This document shows positions 1-7,680 of a stretch of DNA of 64,000 nt, in pieces. The notes beneath the pieces were generated by a model, which made no database searches, had not been told where the DNA came from, and worked only from the letters and a program-made list of their open reading frames with translations. The stretch spans positions 124,001 to 188,000 of the forward strand of contig OY782765.1 of the NCBI GenBank assembly GCA_963678275.1, given 5' to 3'. The translations under genes and the position numbers were made by a program. Numbering within the stretch: position 1 is the stretch's first letter; the number at the start of each line of letters is the position of its first letter. The stretch is from G963677445 sp963678275. Its GTDB lineage: Bacteria > Bacteroidota > Ignavibacteria > Ignavibacteriales > Melioribacteraceae.

Positions 1-177
1 TCAATAGTAATAGCTCATCGTCTTTCCACTATTCAGAACGCCGATAAAATAATTGTGATGCATAAAGGTGAAATAAGGGAGATGGGCACACATCAGCAAT
101 TGATCGCTGAAAGGGGCATTTACTTCAAGCTCTATCAGCTTCAATATAAAGAACAGGAGATAACAAAAACAGCTTAA
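1..177 (+). CDS. ABC exporter ATP-binding domain, C-terminal end (partial)
   Basis: The window opens inside a reading frame that ends with TAA at 175-177. The 58 visible residues start SIVIAHRLSTI, which is the H-loop (switch histidine) region of an ABC ATPase, followed by the usual ADKIIVMHKGEIREMGTH strand-turn and a short charged tail. This ending is typical of fused membrane-ATPase half exporters of the MsbA/lipid and drug exporter type. The membrane domain, Walker motifs and start lie outside the window, so the substrate cannot be stated. The next gene, fbp, starts 17 bases downstream and may be cotranscribed. Confidence 0.85.
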   Translation, partial: SIVIAHRLSTIQNADKIIVMHKGEIREMGTHQQLIAERGIYFKLYQLQYKEQEITKTA

Positions 178-194
178 AATAAGGAGAGAAATAT

Positions 195-1226
195 ATGCCC
201 GGAACAAGTTTTATGACGCTTCCCCGCCACATCCTTGAAACTCAGAAGAGTTTCCCCCACGCGACCGGGGAATTATCCGCTCTGTTGCATGAGTTGTCGC
301 TGGCAGCCAAAGTAATTTCCCTTCAGGTAAATAAAGCCGGTCTGGTTGATATATTAGGATTCTCGGGTCATAATAATGTCCATGGCGAGCAGGTAAAAAA
401 GCTTGATATGTACGCTCATGATATGCTCATAAGAGCGATGGACCACGGGGGGCATTTATGTGTGATGGCTTCTGAAGAAGAAGAGGATATCATTCATATA
501 CCCAAGCACAAGACTATAGGCAAATACGCGCTGGTTTTTGATCCGCTCGACGGCTCTTCGAATATTGACGCTAATGTCAGTATAGGAACAATATTTTCTG
601 TATACCGCAGGATCAGTCCCGACGGCACACCGGGTACTCTGGAAGATTGTCTTCAGCCCGGGTTTAAACAGGTCGCTGCCGGGTATATTGTTTACGGTTC
701 AAGTACAATTCTCGTCTATACAACCGGCGATAAAGTATATGGTTTTACCCTGGACCCCGCATTCGGTGAATTTATTTTATCACATGATGATATCAAGCTG
801 CCCAAAAAGGCGAAAATCTACAGCATCAATGAAGGGAATTATAAATATTGGCCTGAAGGATTAAAAAAATATATAAAATATCTTCAGGATGCTGATAACA
901 GGAGAGGAAAACCCTATACTTCGAGGTATATAGGTTCAATGGTCGCCGATATACACCGTAATATGCTTTACGGAGGAATATTTATGTATCCGGCAGATAA
1001 AAGAAGCCCGAACGGTAAATTGCGGCTTATGTATGAATGTAATCCGATGGCGATGATCATTGAAGCTGCCGGAGGACTTGCCACCGATGGCAGGAACAGG
1101 ATTCTGGATATTACACCCTCAAGTCTTCACCAGAGAACACCCATTTATATCGGTAACAGGGAAGAGGTGGAGATGGTCGATAAGTTTATCGATGAATTTA
1201 AAATACTGGACGGTTCGGAACAATAA
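195..1226 (+). CDS. fbp: Class I fructose-1,6-bisphosphatase
   Basis: This 343-residue protein is full length for class I FBPase, the cytosolic gluconeogenic enzyme that hydrolyses fructose 1,6-bisphosphate to fructose 6-phosphate. The metal-binding acidic run SEEEED lies at 93-98 and the signature DPLDGSSNIDANVSIGT begins at D116. Later conserved blocks include YIGSMVADIHRN, the GGIFMYP strand and LMYECNPMA with EAAGG. An AAGGAG ribosome site at 181-186 fits the ATG at 195. A hairpin terminator follows at 1259-1306. The identification is secure; the sequence does not show how it is regulated. Confidence 0.97.
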   Translation: MPGTSFMTLPRHILETQKSFPHATGELSALLHELSLAAKVISLQVNKAGLVDILGFSGHNNVHGEQVKKLDMYAHDMLIRAMDHGGHLCVMASEEEEDIIHIPKHKTIGKYALVFDPLDGSSNIDANVSIGTIFSVYRRISPDGTPGTLEDCLQPGFKQVAAGYIVYGSSTILVYTTGDKVYGFTLDPAFGEFILSHDDIKLPKKAKIYSINEGNYKYWPEGLKKYIKYLQDADNRRGKPYTSRYIGSMVADIHRNMLYGGIFMYPADKRSPNGKLRLMYECNPMAMIIEAAGGLATDGRNRILDITPSSLHQRTPIYIGNREEVEMVDKFIDEFKILDGSEQ

Positions 1227-1258
1227 TTTCCGGGACTTAATATTTCAGAAGATTTTTT

Positions 1259-1306
1259 GTCAGCGGTGAAAGAATGTGATTTTTTTACCGCTGACTTCAT
1301 TTTTTT
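1259..1306 (+). terminator. Rho-independent terminator after fbp
   Basis: GTCAGCGGT (1259-1267) pairs perfectly with ACCGCTGAC (1287-1295), and a T-rich run follows. The loop is 19 bases and itself T-rich. Its place 33 bases after the fbp stop supports the call. Confidence 0.75.
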
Positions 1307-1330
1307 CTTCCTGTTATTCAGGCAATAATT

Positions 1331-1591
1331 TCAGAGTTGTTTAAGCCTTTCACTTATATCAGTGATCAGCTTTTCCATTGATATTTTTTCTATTTTTATT
1401 TTGGAAGTTCTTATAGCGATATCAGGCGTGTCTCCTTTACCCTGGTATGTCTGTAAGAGACTATAGGCCAGCCTGTACCTGTCATTCTGTATCGGGATAT
1501 TATCAATGAATGATTCCACCAGGTTGTAAATTTTTGATTCCGCGGAATCTTCGGGGGCTTTTTTTACTCCGGCAGGACTTAGTGTACCCAT
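1331..1591 (-). CDS. Small hypothetical protein, 86 aa
   Basis: I do not recognise this family. The protein is short and charged, has no signal peptide or membrane segment, and looks helical, with a C-terminal stretch of alternating Lys/Ile/Glu ending in SERLKQL. On the minus strand an AAAGG ribosome site lies 7 bases before the ATG at 1591, which supports a real gene. It lies opposite to its neighbours, between the fbp terminator and the GT9 gene, so it is probably transcribed alone. I considered an anti-sigma factor of the FlgM type but found no convincing match. Confidence 0.55.
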   Translation of the reverse strand: MGTLSPAGVKKAPEDSAESKIYNLVESFIDNIPIQNDRYRLAYSLLQTYQGKGDTPDIAIRTSKIKIEKISMEKLITDISERLKQL

Positions 1592-1655
1592 AATAAACCT
1601 TTTATTTTTAAGTTAACAAAGAAAATATGTATTTTTGCTTTCTCAATTTTAGGTA

Positions 1656-2657
1656 TTGCCGCAATTGAATCAACAAAATATACGTAAAATATTATTAATC
1701 CGGTTCAGCTCACTCGGAGATGTTTTGCTTACCACTCCGATGACCAGGATTTTGAAGAAATTTCTCCCCGATTCGGAGATAGATCTTCTGATTAAAGAAC
1801 AATATTCAGATGTTTACAGGTTCAATCCATACATAAGGAATATTATTCTTTATGATAAAAATAAAAGTGACACCATAATTTCTGACCTGGCAGATCGTGA
1901 TTATGATATTGTTATCGACCTTCAGAATAATTTCAGAAGCAGAAAAATGAGGCGGCGGCTTAAAAAATTGTTTTTCTTTTATGATAAGCCGGGTGTTAAA
2001 AAGATGCTTCTTGTCCATTTAAAAATTAATTTGTTAAAGAATTCTCTGCCGGTTGCTGAAAGATATATCGACTCCTTTCCCGGACTGGAGCCTGATGGAG
2101 AAGGATGTGAAGTGTTTTTACCCGAAGGAGAGGAAAAACAGGAAGAAAGGCCGGGTGAAAACATTATTGGCTTTTGTCCCGGATCAAGACATTTTACCAA
2201 AATGTGGCCCGAAGAATACTTCATTGAATTAGGGGAGAAGATTGCTGACGAGGGATATAAAATAAAATTGCTGGGGGGAAAGGATGACAAGGCAATCTGT
2301 GAAAGGTTAGCGGAAAAGATCCCCGGGGCGGAAAATCTGTCGAATAATAATGAGCTTCTGAAAACAATAAAAGAGATGAAAAGCTGCAGGGCTGTTATAT
2401 GCAATGACTCAGGTTTGATGCATGCGGCCTCCGCGGCGGGAGTTCCCTTAATAGCCATTTTTGGTTCAACTGTAAGAGAATTTGGATTTCTTCCTTATAA
2501 AGTAAAAAATTTAATATTAGAGAATAATTCTTTATCTTGCAGGCCTTGTTCTCACATAGGACGGAAAAAATGCCCTAAGGGGCATTTTGAATGTATGCGA
2601 TCAGTAACACCGGAAATAGCGTTCACTAATTTTGAAAAATTTGTCAGTTCTTTATGA
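1656..2657 (+). CDS. Glycosyltransferase family 9, heptosyltransferase-like
   Basis: This 333-residue protein has the GT9 architecture of ADP-heptose:LPS heptosyltransferases (WaaC/WaaF). The N-terminal Rossmann start LLIRFSSLGDVLLTTP is at about 13-28. The C-terminal half carries the nucleotide-sugar region GFCPGSRHFTKMWPEEYF, LLGGKDD and CNDSGLMHAASAAGVPLIAIFG, where the D-S-G-x-M-H motif is the family hallmark. A Cys-rich end (CRPCSHIGRKKC) is common in this family. The start is a TTG at 1656 with a weak AGG site. The stop overlaps the waaA start by four bases (ATGA), implying coupled synthesis of two LPS core enzymes. The exact sugar transferred is not known. Confidence 0.88.
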   Translation: MPQLNQQNIRKILLIRFSSLGDVLLTTPMTRILKKFLPDSEIDLLIKEQYSDVYRFNPYIRNIILYDKNKSDTIISDLADRDYDIVIDLQNNFRSRKMRRRLKKLFFFYDKPGVKKMLLVHLKINLLKNSLPVAERYIDSFPGLEPDGEGCEVFLPEGEEKQEERPGENIIGFCPGSRHFTKMWPEEYFIELGEKIADEGYKIKLLGGKDDKAICERLAEKIPGAENLSNNNELLKTIKEMKSCRAVICNDSGLMHAASAAGVPLIAIFGSTVREFGFLPYKVKNLILENNSLSCRPCSHIGRKKCPKGHFECMRSVTPEIAFTNFEKFVSSL

Positions 2658-3931
2658 GCAGTATCTGGTACTATTTATATAACTTTATAATTTTGCCCCT
2701 TCTTTTCAGCCTTTTTCACATTGGGGCGATATTTAATGAAAAGATTAAGAATGGTATAAAAGACCGAAAAAAACTATTCGAAAATCTGATTATTGACCTA
2801 AATGGTATTGACCGTAAAAAAAAGATGGTCTGGTTTCATTCCTCATCCATGGGGGAATTTGAGCAGGCAAAACCGATCATTAAAGAGCTGAGAAAAAATG
2901 AGAAAATAAATATAATTATAACTTTTTTTTCACCGTCGGGTTACCGGAATTCAAAAAACTTTCCCGACGCCGATATCATTTCATATATCCCTTTCGACAC
3001 TCCTTATCTTTCAAGAAGATTCCTGAAACTTGTTAAACCTGATCTCGCGATATTTATGCGTTATGAACTGTGGCCCAACTTCATCTGGCAGCTTGGCAAC
3101 TTTAATATTCCAATAATGGTTGTTGACGCTACTATGAGGAAGGATTCGCAGCGCAAATGGCTTGTGGCCCATCGTTTTCATAAAAACCTCTTTAAAAAAT
3201 TAACGAGGGTTCTAACAGTATCCCATGATGATATGGTCAACTTCAAGGAATATAACATACCTGATGAAAGACTGCTTGCTGTCGGAGATACAAGGTTTGA
3301 CCGGGTATGGCAAAAATCTCTTGTCGCCAGAGAAAGAAAATTATTCAGTGATGGCGCTTTAGCCGATAAAAAGGTTTTTGTCGCCGGCAGCACATGGGAG
3401 TCAGATGAAAATCTGATCATACCCGCCTTTCTTAAACTTATGAAGTATGATCCGGATACTGTGCTGATACTTGTTCCCCATGAGCCGACATTGATTCATC
3501 TTGAGAAAATCGAGAATAATTTTGTAGGCAAAACAAAAACCATCAGATTTTCCTATATGAACAATTACGCGGGTGAAAGAGTAATAATAGTTGATTCAAT
3601 AGGAATATTATCAACGCTTTATTATTATGCCGATCTTGCCTATGTTGGCGGAAGCTTCAAGCAGGGTGTTCACAATGTCCTTGAACCGGCTGTATATGGA
3701 ATACCTGTAATATATGGTCCTAAGATACATAACAGCCAGGAGGCGCGGGTCCTTGCGGATATCGGAGCCGGCATTGTGGTAAAAAACAAAAAGGAACTCT
3801 ATAAGACACTTCGCCGGATAACCTCGGATGATGAATTCAGGAAAAAGACCGGCGAAACAGGGGAAAAATATATAAAAACAAATACAGGCGCGACAGAAAA
3901 AATTCTTACCGAAATAGACAAATTTATCTGA
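2654..3931 (+). CDS. waaA: 3-deoxy-D-manno-octulosonic acid (Kdo) transferase
   Basis: This 425-residue protein is full length for WaaA/KdtA, the inner-membrane enzyme that moves Kdo from CMP-Kdo to lipid A precursor. It starts with a hydrophobic anchor (about 5-25). The acceptor-domain motif FHSSSMGEFE places the proposed catalytic acid at Glu68. Further conserved blocks are FMRYELWPNFI, the AGSTWESDE turn, LVPHEPTLIH and GGSFKQGVHNVLEPAVYG with the CMP-Kdo-binding glycines. It is translationally coupled to the upstream GT9 gene. Whether it adds one or two Kdo residues cannot be read from sequence. Confidence 0.95.
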   Translation: MSSIWYYLYNFIILPLLFSLFHIGAIFNEKIKNGIKDRKKLFENLIIDLNGIDRKKKMVWFHSSSMGEFEQAKPIIKELRKNEKINIIITFFSPSGYRNSKNFPDADIISYIPFDTPYLSRRFLKLVKPDLAIFMRYELWPNFIWQLGNFNIPIMVVDATMRKDSQRKWLVAHRFHKNLFKKLTRVLTVSHDDMVNFKEYNIPDERLLAVGDTRFDRVWQKSLVARERKLFSDGALADKKVFVAGSTWESDENLIIPAFLKLMKYDPDTVLILVPHEPTLIHLEKIENNFVGKTKTIRFSYMNNYAGERVIIVDSIGILSTLYYYADLAYVGGSFKQGVHNVLEPAVYGIPVIYGPKIHNSQEARVLADIGAGIVVKNKKELYKTLRRITSDDEFRKKTGETGEKYIKTNTGATEKILTEIDKFI

Positions 3932-3953
3932 TCATTTTGCGGGGAAACTGATC

Positions 3954-5108
3954 ATGGGCAAAATTACCGGCAACGAAATTATTGAACGAATTATTCATTT
4001 CAGAAGGGATTTGCATAAAAATCCCGAACTCTCGTTTCAGGAAAAAAAGACAACTGAAAATATTGCCAGTATTCTGCAAATCGAGGGACTGACACTTAAC
4101 TCTTTTTCAACTCTGGATACCGGCGGATATTGTGATATCGGAGATAAAGGTAAAATTATCTGTTTTCGCTCGGATATTGACGCTCTGCCTATAACCGAAA
4201 ATGATTCCCATGAAATTAAATCATTAACGCCCGGCATTATGCACGCCTGCGGCCATGATTATCATACAGCCCTGGGACTTGGATTGCTTCTTCACTTCAA
4301 TAATTCAATAAAAACAATGAATAACAGGCTCCGGGTTATTTTTCAGCCGGGGGAGGAAGCGGCGCCGGGAGGAGCTGAATATGTCGACCGTGAAGATATA
4401 TGGGATGATGTTAAGTATGTTATTACCACTCATGTTTGTCCTGATGTTAAGGCAGGGAATTTTGTTATCAATAAAGGAGCGGTTCAGTCATCATCAACGC
4501 AGGTGAAAATAATTTTCCGGGGTAAGGGGGGGCACACTTCGCGGCCTGATGAAACTGAAGATTTAATACTTATCGCGGCTCACTTTATTACCCAGCTTAA
4601 AAGTTTTATTTCAGGTTTTGCTGATCCGCGAAAAACAATCGTTCTCGCGTTCGGTACGATATCGGCGGGGGATACCCACAATATTATTCCCGATGAACTG
4701 CTGCTGAGGGGAACCCTGAGAACATTCGATAATGAACTGCTCGCGAATATTCTGCCGGCGATAAGAAAGTTTGCCGAAAAATTTGCCCGTTCGTATGGAC
4801 TTGAGATATCTGTCGAATATCCCACATCGTGCCCCGCGACTGTAAATAGTGAAATACTTGTTAATAGTTATCTGAAATATATGGAAGCCGCGGGAAAGAG
4901 CGATAAAGTATTTATTTCAGATATTCCTTCAATGGGAGCTGATGATTTTGCCTTCTACAGCAGGCGCTTTCCGGCTCTTTACCTGTTATCGGGCGGAGAG
5001 GGCAAAGGTAATCTTCACAGCAGCACACTGGAACTGGATGAGGGACTTCTGCCGGAAACCTTTAATATGCTTACCGGTTTTATGGAAAAACTTTTGGATG
5101 AAAAATGA
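3954..5108 (+). CDS. M20 family amidohydrolase/aminoacylase
   Basis: This 384-residue M20D-type zinc hydrolase resembles hippurate hydrolase and N-acyl-L-amino acid amidohydrolases. Metal and catalytic residues are visible in MHACGHDYHT (C99, H101, H104) and QPGEEAAPGGA (E134/E135, with E134 the likely general base). GKGGHTSRPD and an SMGADDFAFY block near the C-terminus are also typical. The presence of Cys99 is characteristic of the M20D aminoacylase subgroup. The stop overlaps the start of the racemase-like gene (ATGA), suggesting the two act on the same amino acid or peptide pool. No signal peptide is seen, so it is cytosolic. The substrate is unknown. Confidence 0.88.
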   Translation: MGKITGNEIIERIIHFRRDLHKNPELSFQEKKTTENIASILQIEGLTLNSFSTLDTGGYCDIGDKGKIICFRSDIDALPITENDSHEIKSLTPGIMHACGHDYHTALGLGLLLHFNNSIKTMNNRLRVIFQPGEEAAPGGAEYVDREDIWDDVKYVITTHVCPDVKAGNFVINKGAVQSSSTQVKIIFRGKGGHTSRPDETEDLILIAAHFITQLKSFISGFADPRKTIVLAFGTISAGDTHNIIPDELLLRGTLRTFDNELLANILPAIRKFAEKFARSYGLEISVEYPTSCPATVNSEILVNSYLKYMEAAGKSDKVFISDIPSMGADDFAFYSRRFPALYLLSGGEGKGNLHSSTLELDEGLLPETFNMLTGFMEKLLDEK

Positions 5109-5971
5109 AAATTGTAATTACCGATTCAGGACTGGGAGGGCTGGGAATTACAGCAGGTATTTTCGAGAAGGGAACTTCAGATAGGGAGGTAGCGCTTGTT
5201 TTCGCGAATGCCCAGCCCGCCCCTGAAAGAGGTTATAATAAAATGGATACGGCGGATGAAAAAAGAGAGGTATTTAATAGCGCGCTCGAAGGATTCTATT
5301 CCGGGTTTGAACCTGATCTGATAATTATTGCCTGCAATACGTTATCTGTGCTGGCTGACGATACAGAATTTTCAAAAAATAATAAATGCGCGCTATTAAA
5401 TATTGTTGATTATGGCATAAAAAAATTTAGTGCGAACTACATTCCCGGTAGAAAGAGGAAGATAATATTACTGGGAACCGAAACAACAGTTTCTTCAGGC
5501 ATGCATAAAGATGAACTTGAGAAGAGAGGATGGAATTCCGAAAATATTATTCCTGTAGCCTGCAGCGGACTGGCGGGAGCGATAGAAAAAGATTTTGAAG
5601 GGGAGGATGTTCTGGAAAAAATTAACCGGGCCTTCTCTTTGGCAAAGGAGGCCGGAGCGGGAGACGCTGATGAAATTATTATCTATATCGGTTGTACACA
5701 TTACAGTTATGTAAAGAGTCAAATTTATGAGAGGTTTTGCGATCTGCCTACGGAGAAAATAAATATTTTTGACCCGGGGGAGTATATTATTGAGGATATG
5801 GCCGGTGAAATCAATTCTCATTGTAATGAGGGGAAAAACAATCTTGAGATATTTTCGAAGATAATAATTCCTGACGCCGAGATAAATGGCATTTATAAAC
5901 TGCTTAAACATGATTATCCTCTGACGGCAGCCCGGTTATTGGATTATAAAATCAGAAGCGATCTGTTTTAA
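5105..5971 (+). CDS. Asp/Glu racemase superfamily protein, MurI-like
   Basis: This 288-residue protein has the two-cysteine layout of glutamate/aspartate racemases: TDSGLGGLG at the N-terminus (D7, S8), ACNTLSV with Cys77, and IGCTHYSYV with Cys197. These are the expected acid/base pair for cofactor-independent racemization. The usual MurI motif R-x-P-Y-G after the first domain is not present; the equivalent stretch reads QPAPERGYN. It may therefore be a divergent MurI supplying D-glutamate for peptidoglycan, or a paralogue acting on another amino acid. It overlaps the M20 amidohydrolase gene by four bases, which supports a shared pathway. Confidence 0.75.
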   Translation: MKIVITDSGLGGLGITAGIFEKGTSDREVALVFANAQPAPERGYNKMDTADEKREVFNSALEGFYSGFEPDLIIIACNTLSVLADDTEFSKNNKCALLNIVDYGIKKFSANYIPGRKRKIILLGTETTVSSGMHKDELEKRGWNSENIIPVACSGLAGAIEKDFEGEDVLEKINRAFSLAKEAGAGDADEIIIYIGCTHYSYVKSQIYERFCDLPTEKINIFDPGEYIIEDMAGEINSHCNEGKNNLEIFSKIIIPDAEINGIYKLLKHDYPLTAARLLDYKIRSDLF

Positions 5972-6116
5972 TTTTTTCTTTATTCTTTGTCTTGTCGAGA
6001 CAGATAAAACGACGAATTTCAATCGGTCTGTTAAGGAATATTCTAAGCTTCGTTTTGCTAAAACGATTTCGGCTTCGATTGCGATTTGGATTTCGAAGGG
6101 GCTCTTGCATTCCGTT

Positions 6117-6485
6117 AGGCTCTTACCACTACATTAACGCCAACATGTTGAGGATAATCCGAGGCGCAAAATTTGTTAATAAGCCCGCCAATAACATGTT
6201 GCGGATATTCAGGCCGCGATTCCAAATCCATAAATTCGCAGAGAAAGAATAAAACTATTTAAATATTCCAGATTGGAAAAACAACTCACCCCCCGGCCCC
6301 CTCTCTTGAAAAAAGAGGGGGAGTCTTAAAGTCCCTCTCTTCCCAAGAGAGGGATTTAGGGTGAGTTTGTTACATTTCTCGAAATATTTTAAAAATTCAA
6401 CTATTTTTTGCAGAATTTGATTACTTACGAAATAAATCTCTTCCCCATTAGGGCGTTTTCCTCAAGCTCTGCCTTGGGAAAATTT
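6117..6485 (+). repeat. Composite repeat, module A (copy 1)
   Basis: This 369-base module begins AGGCTCTTACCAC and holds two CAACATGTTG-like cores (AACATGTTG at about 6143 and 6193). It ends at the next AGGCTCTTA at 6486. Similar modules lie at 19142-19509 and 19996-20363 in the same orientation. Inside it is the palindromic subelement at 6283-6367. There are no transposase remnants; it looks like a non-autonomous or REP-like family. Confidence 0.8.
6283..6367. repeat. Multi-hairpin element with AACTCACC/GGTGAGTT ends (copy 1)
   Basis: The 85-base element has 8-base terminal inverted repeats AACTCACC (6283-6290) and GGTGAGTT (6360-6367). It encloses two internal hairpins, CCCCCTCT/AGAGGGGG and CCCTCTCTT/AAGAGAGGG. 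Further copies are at 19307-19391 and 20161-20245. Confidence 0.8.
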
Positions 6486-6967
6486 AGGCTCTTACCACAA
6501 CATTAACGCCAACATGTTGAGGATAATCTAAGGAGCAAAATTTGTTAATAAGCCCGCCAATAACATGTTGCGGATATTCAGGCCGCGATTCCAAATCCAT
6601 AAGCTGATGGAGTCAGAAAACGAAAAGTTATCGGTTAGCTCAAGGATAGTCCTCCCCCGTCTTCAAAGAAAAACACTTTGAATCCACCCCCTCCGGCGGG
6701 GGATAAAAGACACAATGTCCCCCTTTGGCCCCATGGGGATGCAAGCAAGGGGGTGGCCTCCGGTCGTCTTTTGCCGGAGGTCGGGGGAGGACACACCTCG
6801 AGTAACTACGAAACTTATGCCTGGCAATAAAACTTTCTAACTGCTGATAAATATCTTACCATTTTGCGTAGAATTTAATTTCTTATTGAATAAATTACAT
6901 CACCGTTTTGCCAGGGAACTTTCCCCATTAGGGTGTTTTCCTCAAGCTCTGCCTGGGGAAAATTTAG
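6486..6967 (+). repeat. Composite repeat, module B (copy 1)
   Basis: This module starts with the same 116-base head as module A but then diverges at AGCTGATGGAGTCAG. It carries a 144-base element bounded by GTCCTCCCCCG (6649-6659) and CGGGGGAGGAC (6782-6792), and ends with a TGCCTGGGGAAAATTTAG tail. Copies follow at 19510-19995 and, shortened, at 20364-20683. A and B always occur as A then B. Confidence 0.8.
6649..6792. repeat. Element with perfect 11-bp terminal inverted repeats (copy 1)
   Basis: GTCCTCCCCCG at the left end is the exact reverse complement of CGGGGGAGGAC at the right end. The inside is GC-rich with nested inverted segments and differs from the 19673-19822 copy in the CTCCGG/CCGGAG arm. 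It has no coding capacity, so it resembles a MITE or REP-type element. Confidence 0.75.
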
Positions 6968-7195
6968 TATTTTATCTTAAATTTGTCAGTAGAAATTGTG
7001 CCCTAATAACGGTCATTAGGATAAAGTGTTGTAAAACAAGGAATTATAGGCTCAGAACTCCTTACCTCTCGCAAAATGAAATCGCAGAAGTTTATCGCTA
7101 ATTATCACATCCAAAGCTCTCAATATAAATAGTTTTTCTGATTCATCGAGCAAACAAAAAAAATGTACCATTTTAGAGGATGAAAAGTTGTCTCT

Positions 7196-7284
7196 GTCGT
7201 CCCTGGCGAGACTATAGAATCTCTTCCTAACCTATTACCCCACAATGAATTGCGGGGCTATTATCTATCGTCCCTGGCGGGACT
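7196..7284. repeat. Paired TCGTCCCTGGCG repeats around a small palindrome
   Basis: TCGTCCCTGGCGAGACT (7197-7213) and TCGTCCCTGGCGGGACT (7268-7284) are near-identical direct repeats. Between them is an imperfect palindrome with CCCC and GGGG arms (7238-7257). The layout resembles a REP doublet (BIME-like). The function is unknown. Confidence 0.55.
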
Positions 7285-7397
7285 CTCTTCCAGACTTCTA
7301 TGCCGCGATTTTATTTTGCGAATGAATCTATGTAAGTTTTTTTTGAAACGGGATCAGGAGTTCTGATGCTGCTAAGGTTAAAAAAACAAAAAATAAA

Positions 7398-7570
7398 GTT
7401 TCATTACATTCTTTTCATTCCTCATTCGTAATTCGTAATTCGTAATTTCTTTTGTGGCTTTTTTTCGACCTCGTCAACGAAGTCTGTGTAATCAAAAAAT
7501 CTGCGGCTCTCCTGACCTTACTAATTGTTCATTATTAATTATTAGTTGCATTTTTGCCACATTGCGTAGA
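7398..7570 (-). repeat. Dispersed repeat block C, inverted copy
   Basis: Read on the minus strand, this segment matches 16601-16839. It begins with CTACGCAA, an AATTAATAATGA-like stretch, AAGGTCAGGAGAGCCGCAG and GATTACACAGACTTCGTTGA, and continues to short 7-base repeats (AATTACG) and GAAAAGAATGTAATGAAAC. The two copies are inverted and bracket the 7.6-16.6 kb segment. Confidence 0.75.
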
Positions 7571-7630
7571 CTTCACTGTTTTCGTATTATTCAGTTGGGA
7601 TGGATTTTGGGAAATGGAAGATTTGAGCAT

Positions 7631-7658
7631 AAAAAAAGCGGCGCCGGGGCGCCGCTTT
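7631..7658 (-). terminator. Terminator of the flotillin operon
   Basis: On the minus strand an 11-base perfect stem (AAAGCGGCGCC with GGCGCCGCTTT) and a minimal loop are followed by a run of seven T. It lies 23 bases after the yqiK stop codon. This is one of the strongest terminators in the window. Confidence 0.92.
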
Positions 7659-7680
7659 AACAGACTTGTGGAAATTCTGT

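Larger units (their letters stand above)
5972..7630. repeat. Repeat-rich non-coding interval
   Basis: About 1.66 kb hold no credible gene. The short frames here arise from repeat sequence and reappear in the 18.6-20.7 kb repeat block. Contents in order: a unique AT-rich start, one composite A+B repeat (6117-6967), a pair of GTCCCTGGCG-type repeats (7196-7284) and one copy of a block found inverted at 16601-16839 (7398-7570). Confidence 0.8.

Noticed and set aside
5992..6252. 86-codon open frame on the + strand
   Set aside because: It is built from unique AT-rich sequence plus the head of repeat module A. The same NANMLRII-like peptide recurs in every module copy, some with frameshifts; no ribosome site is seen.
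6117..6967. CRISPR-like array
   Set aside because: Repeat spacing is about 370-486 bases, units are not short direct repeats with unique spacers, and no cas genes are present.
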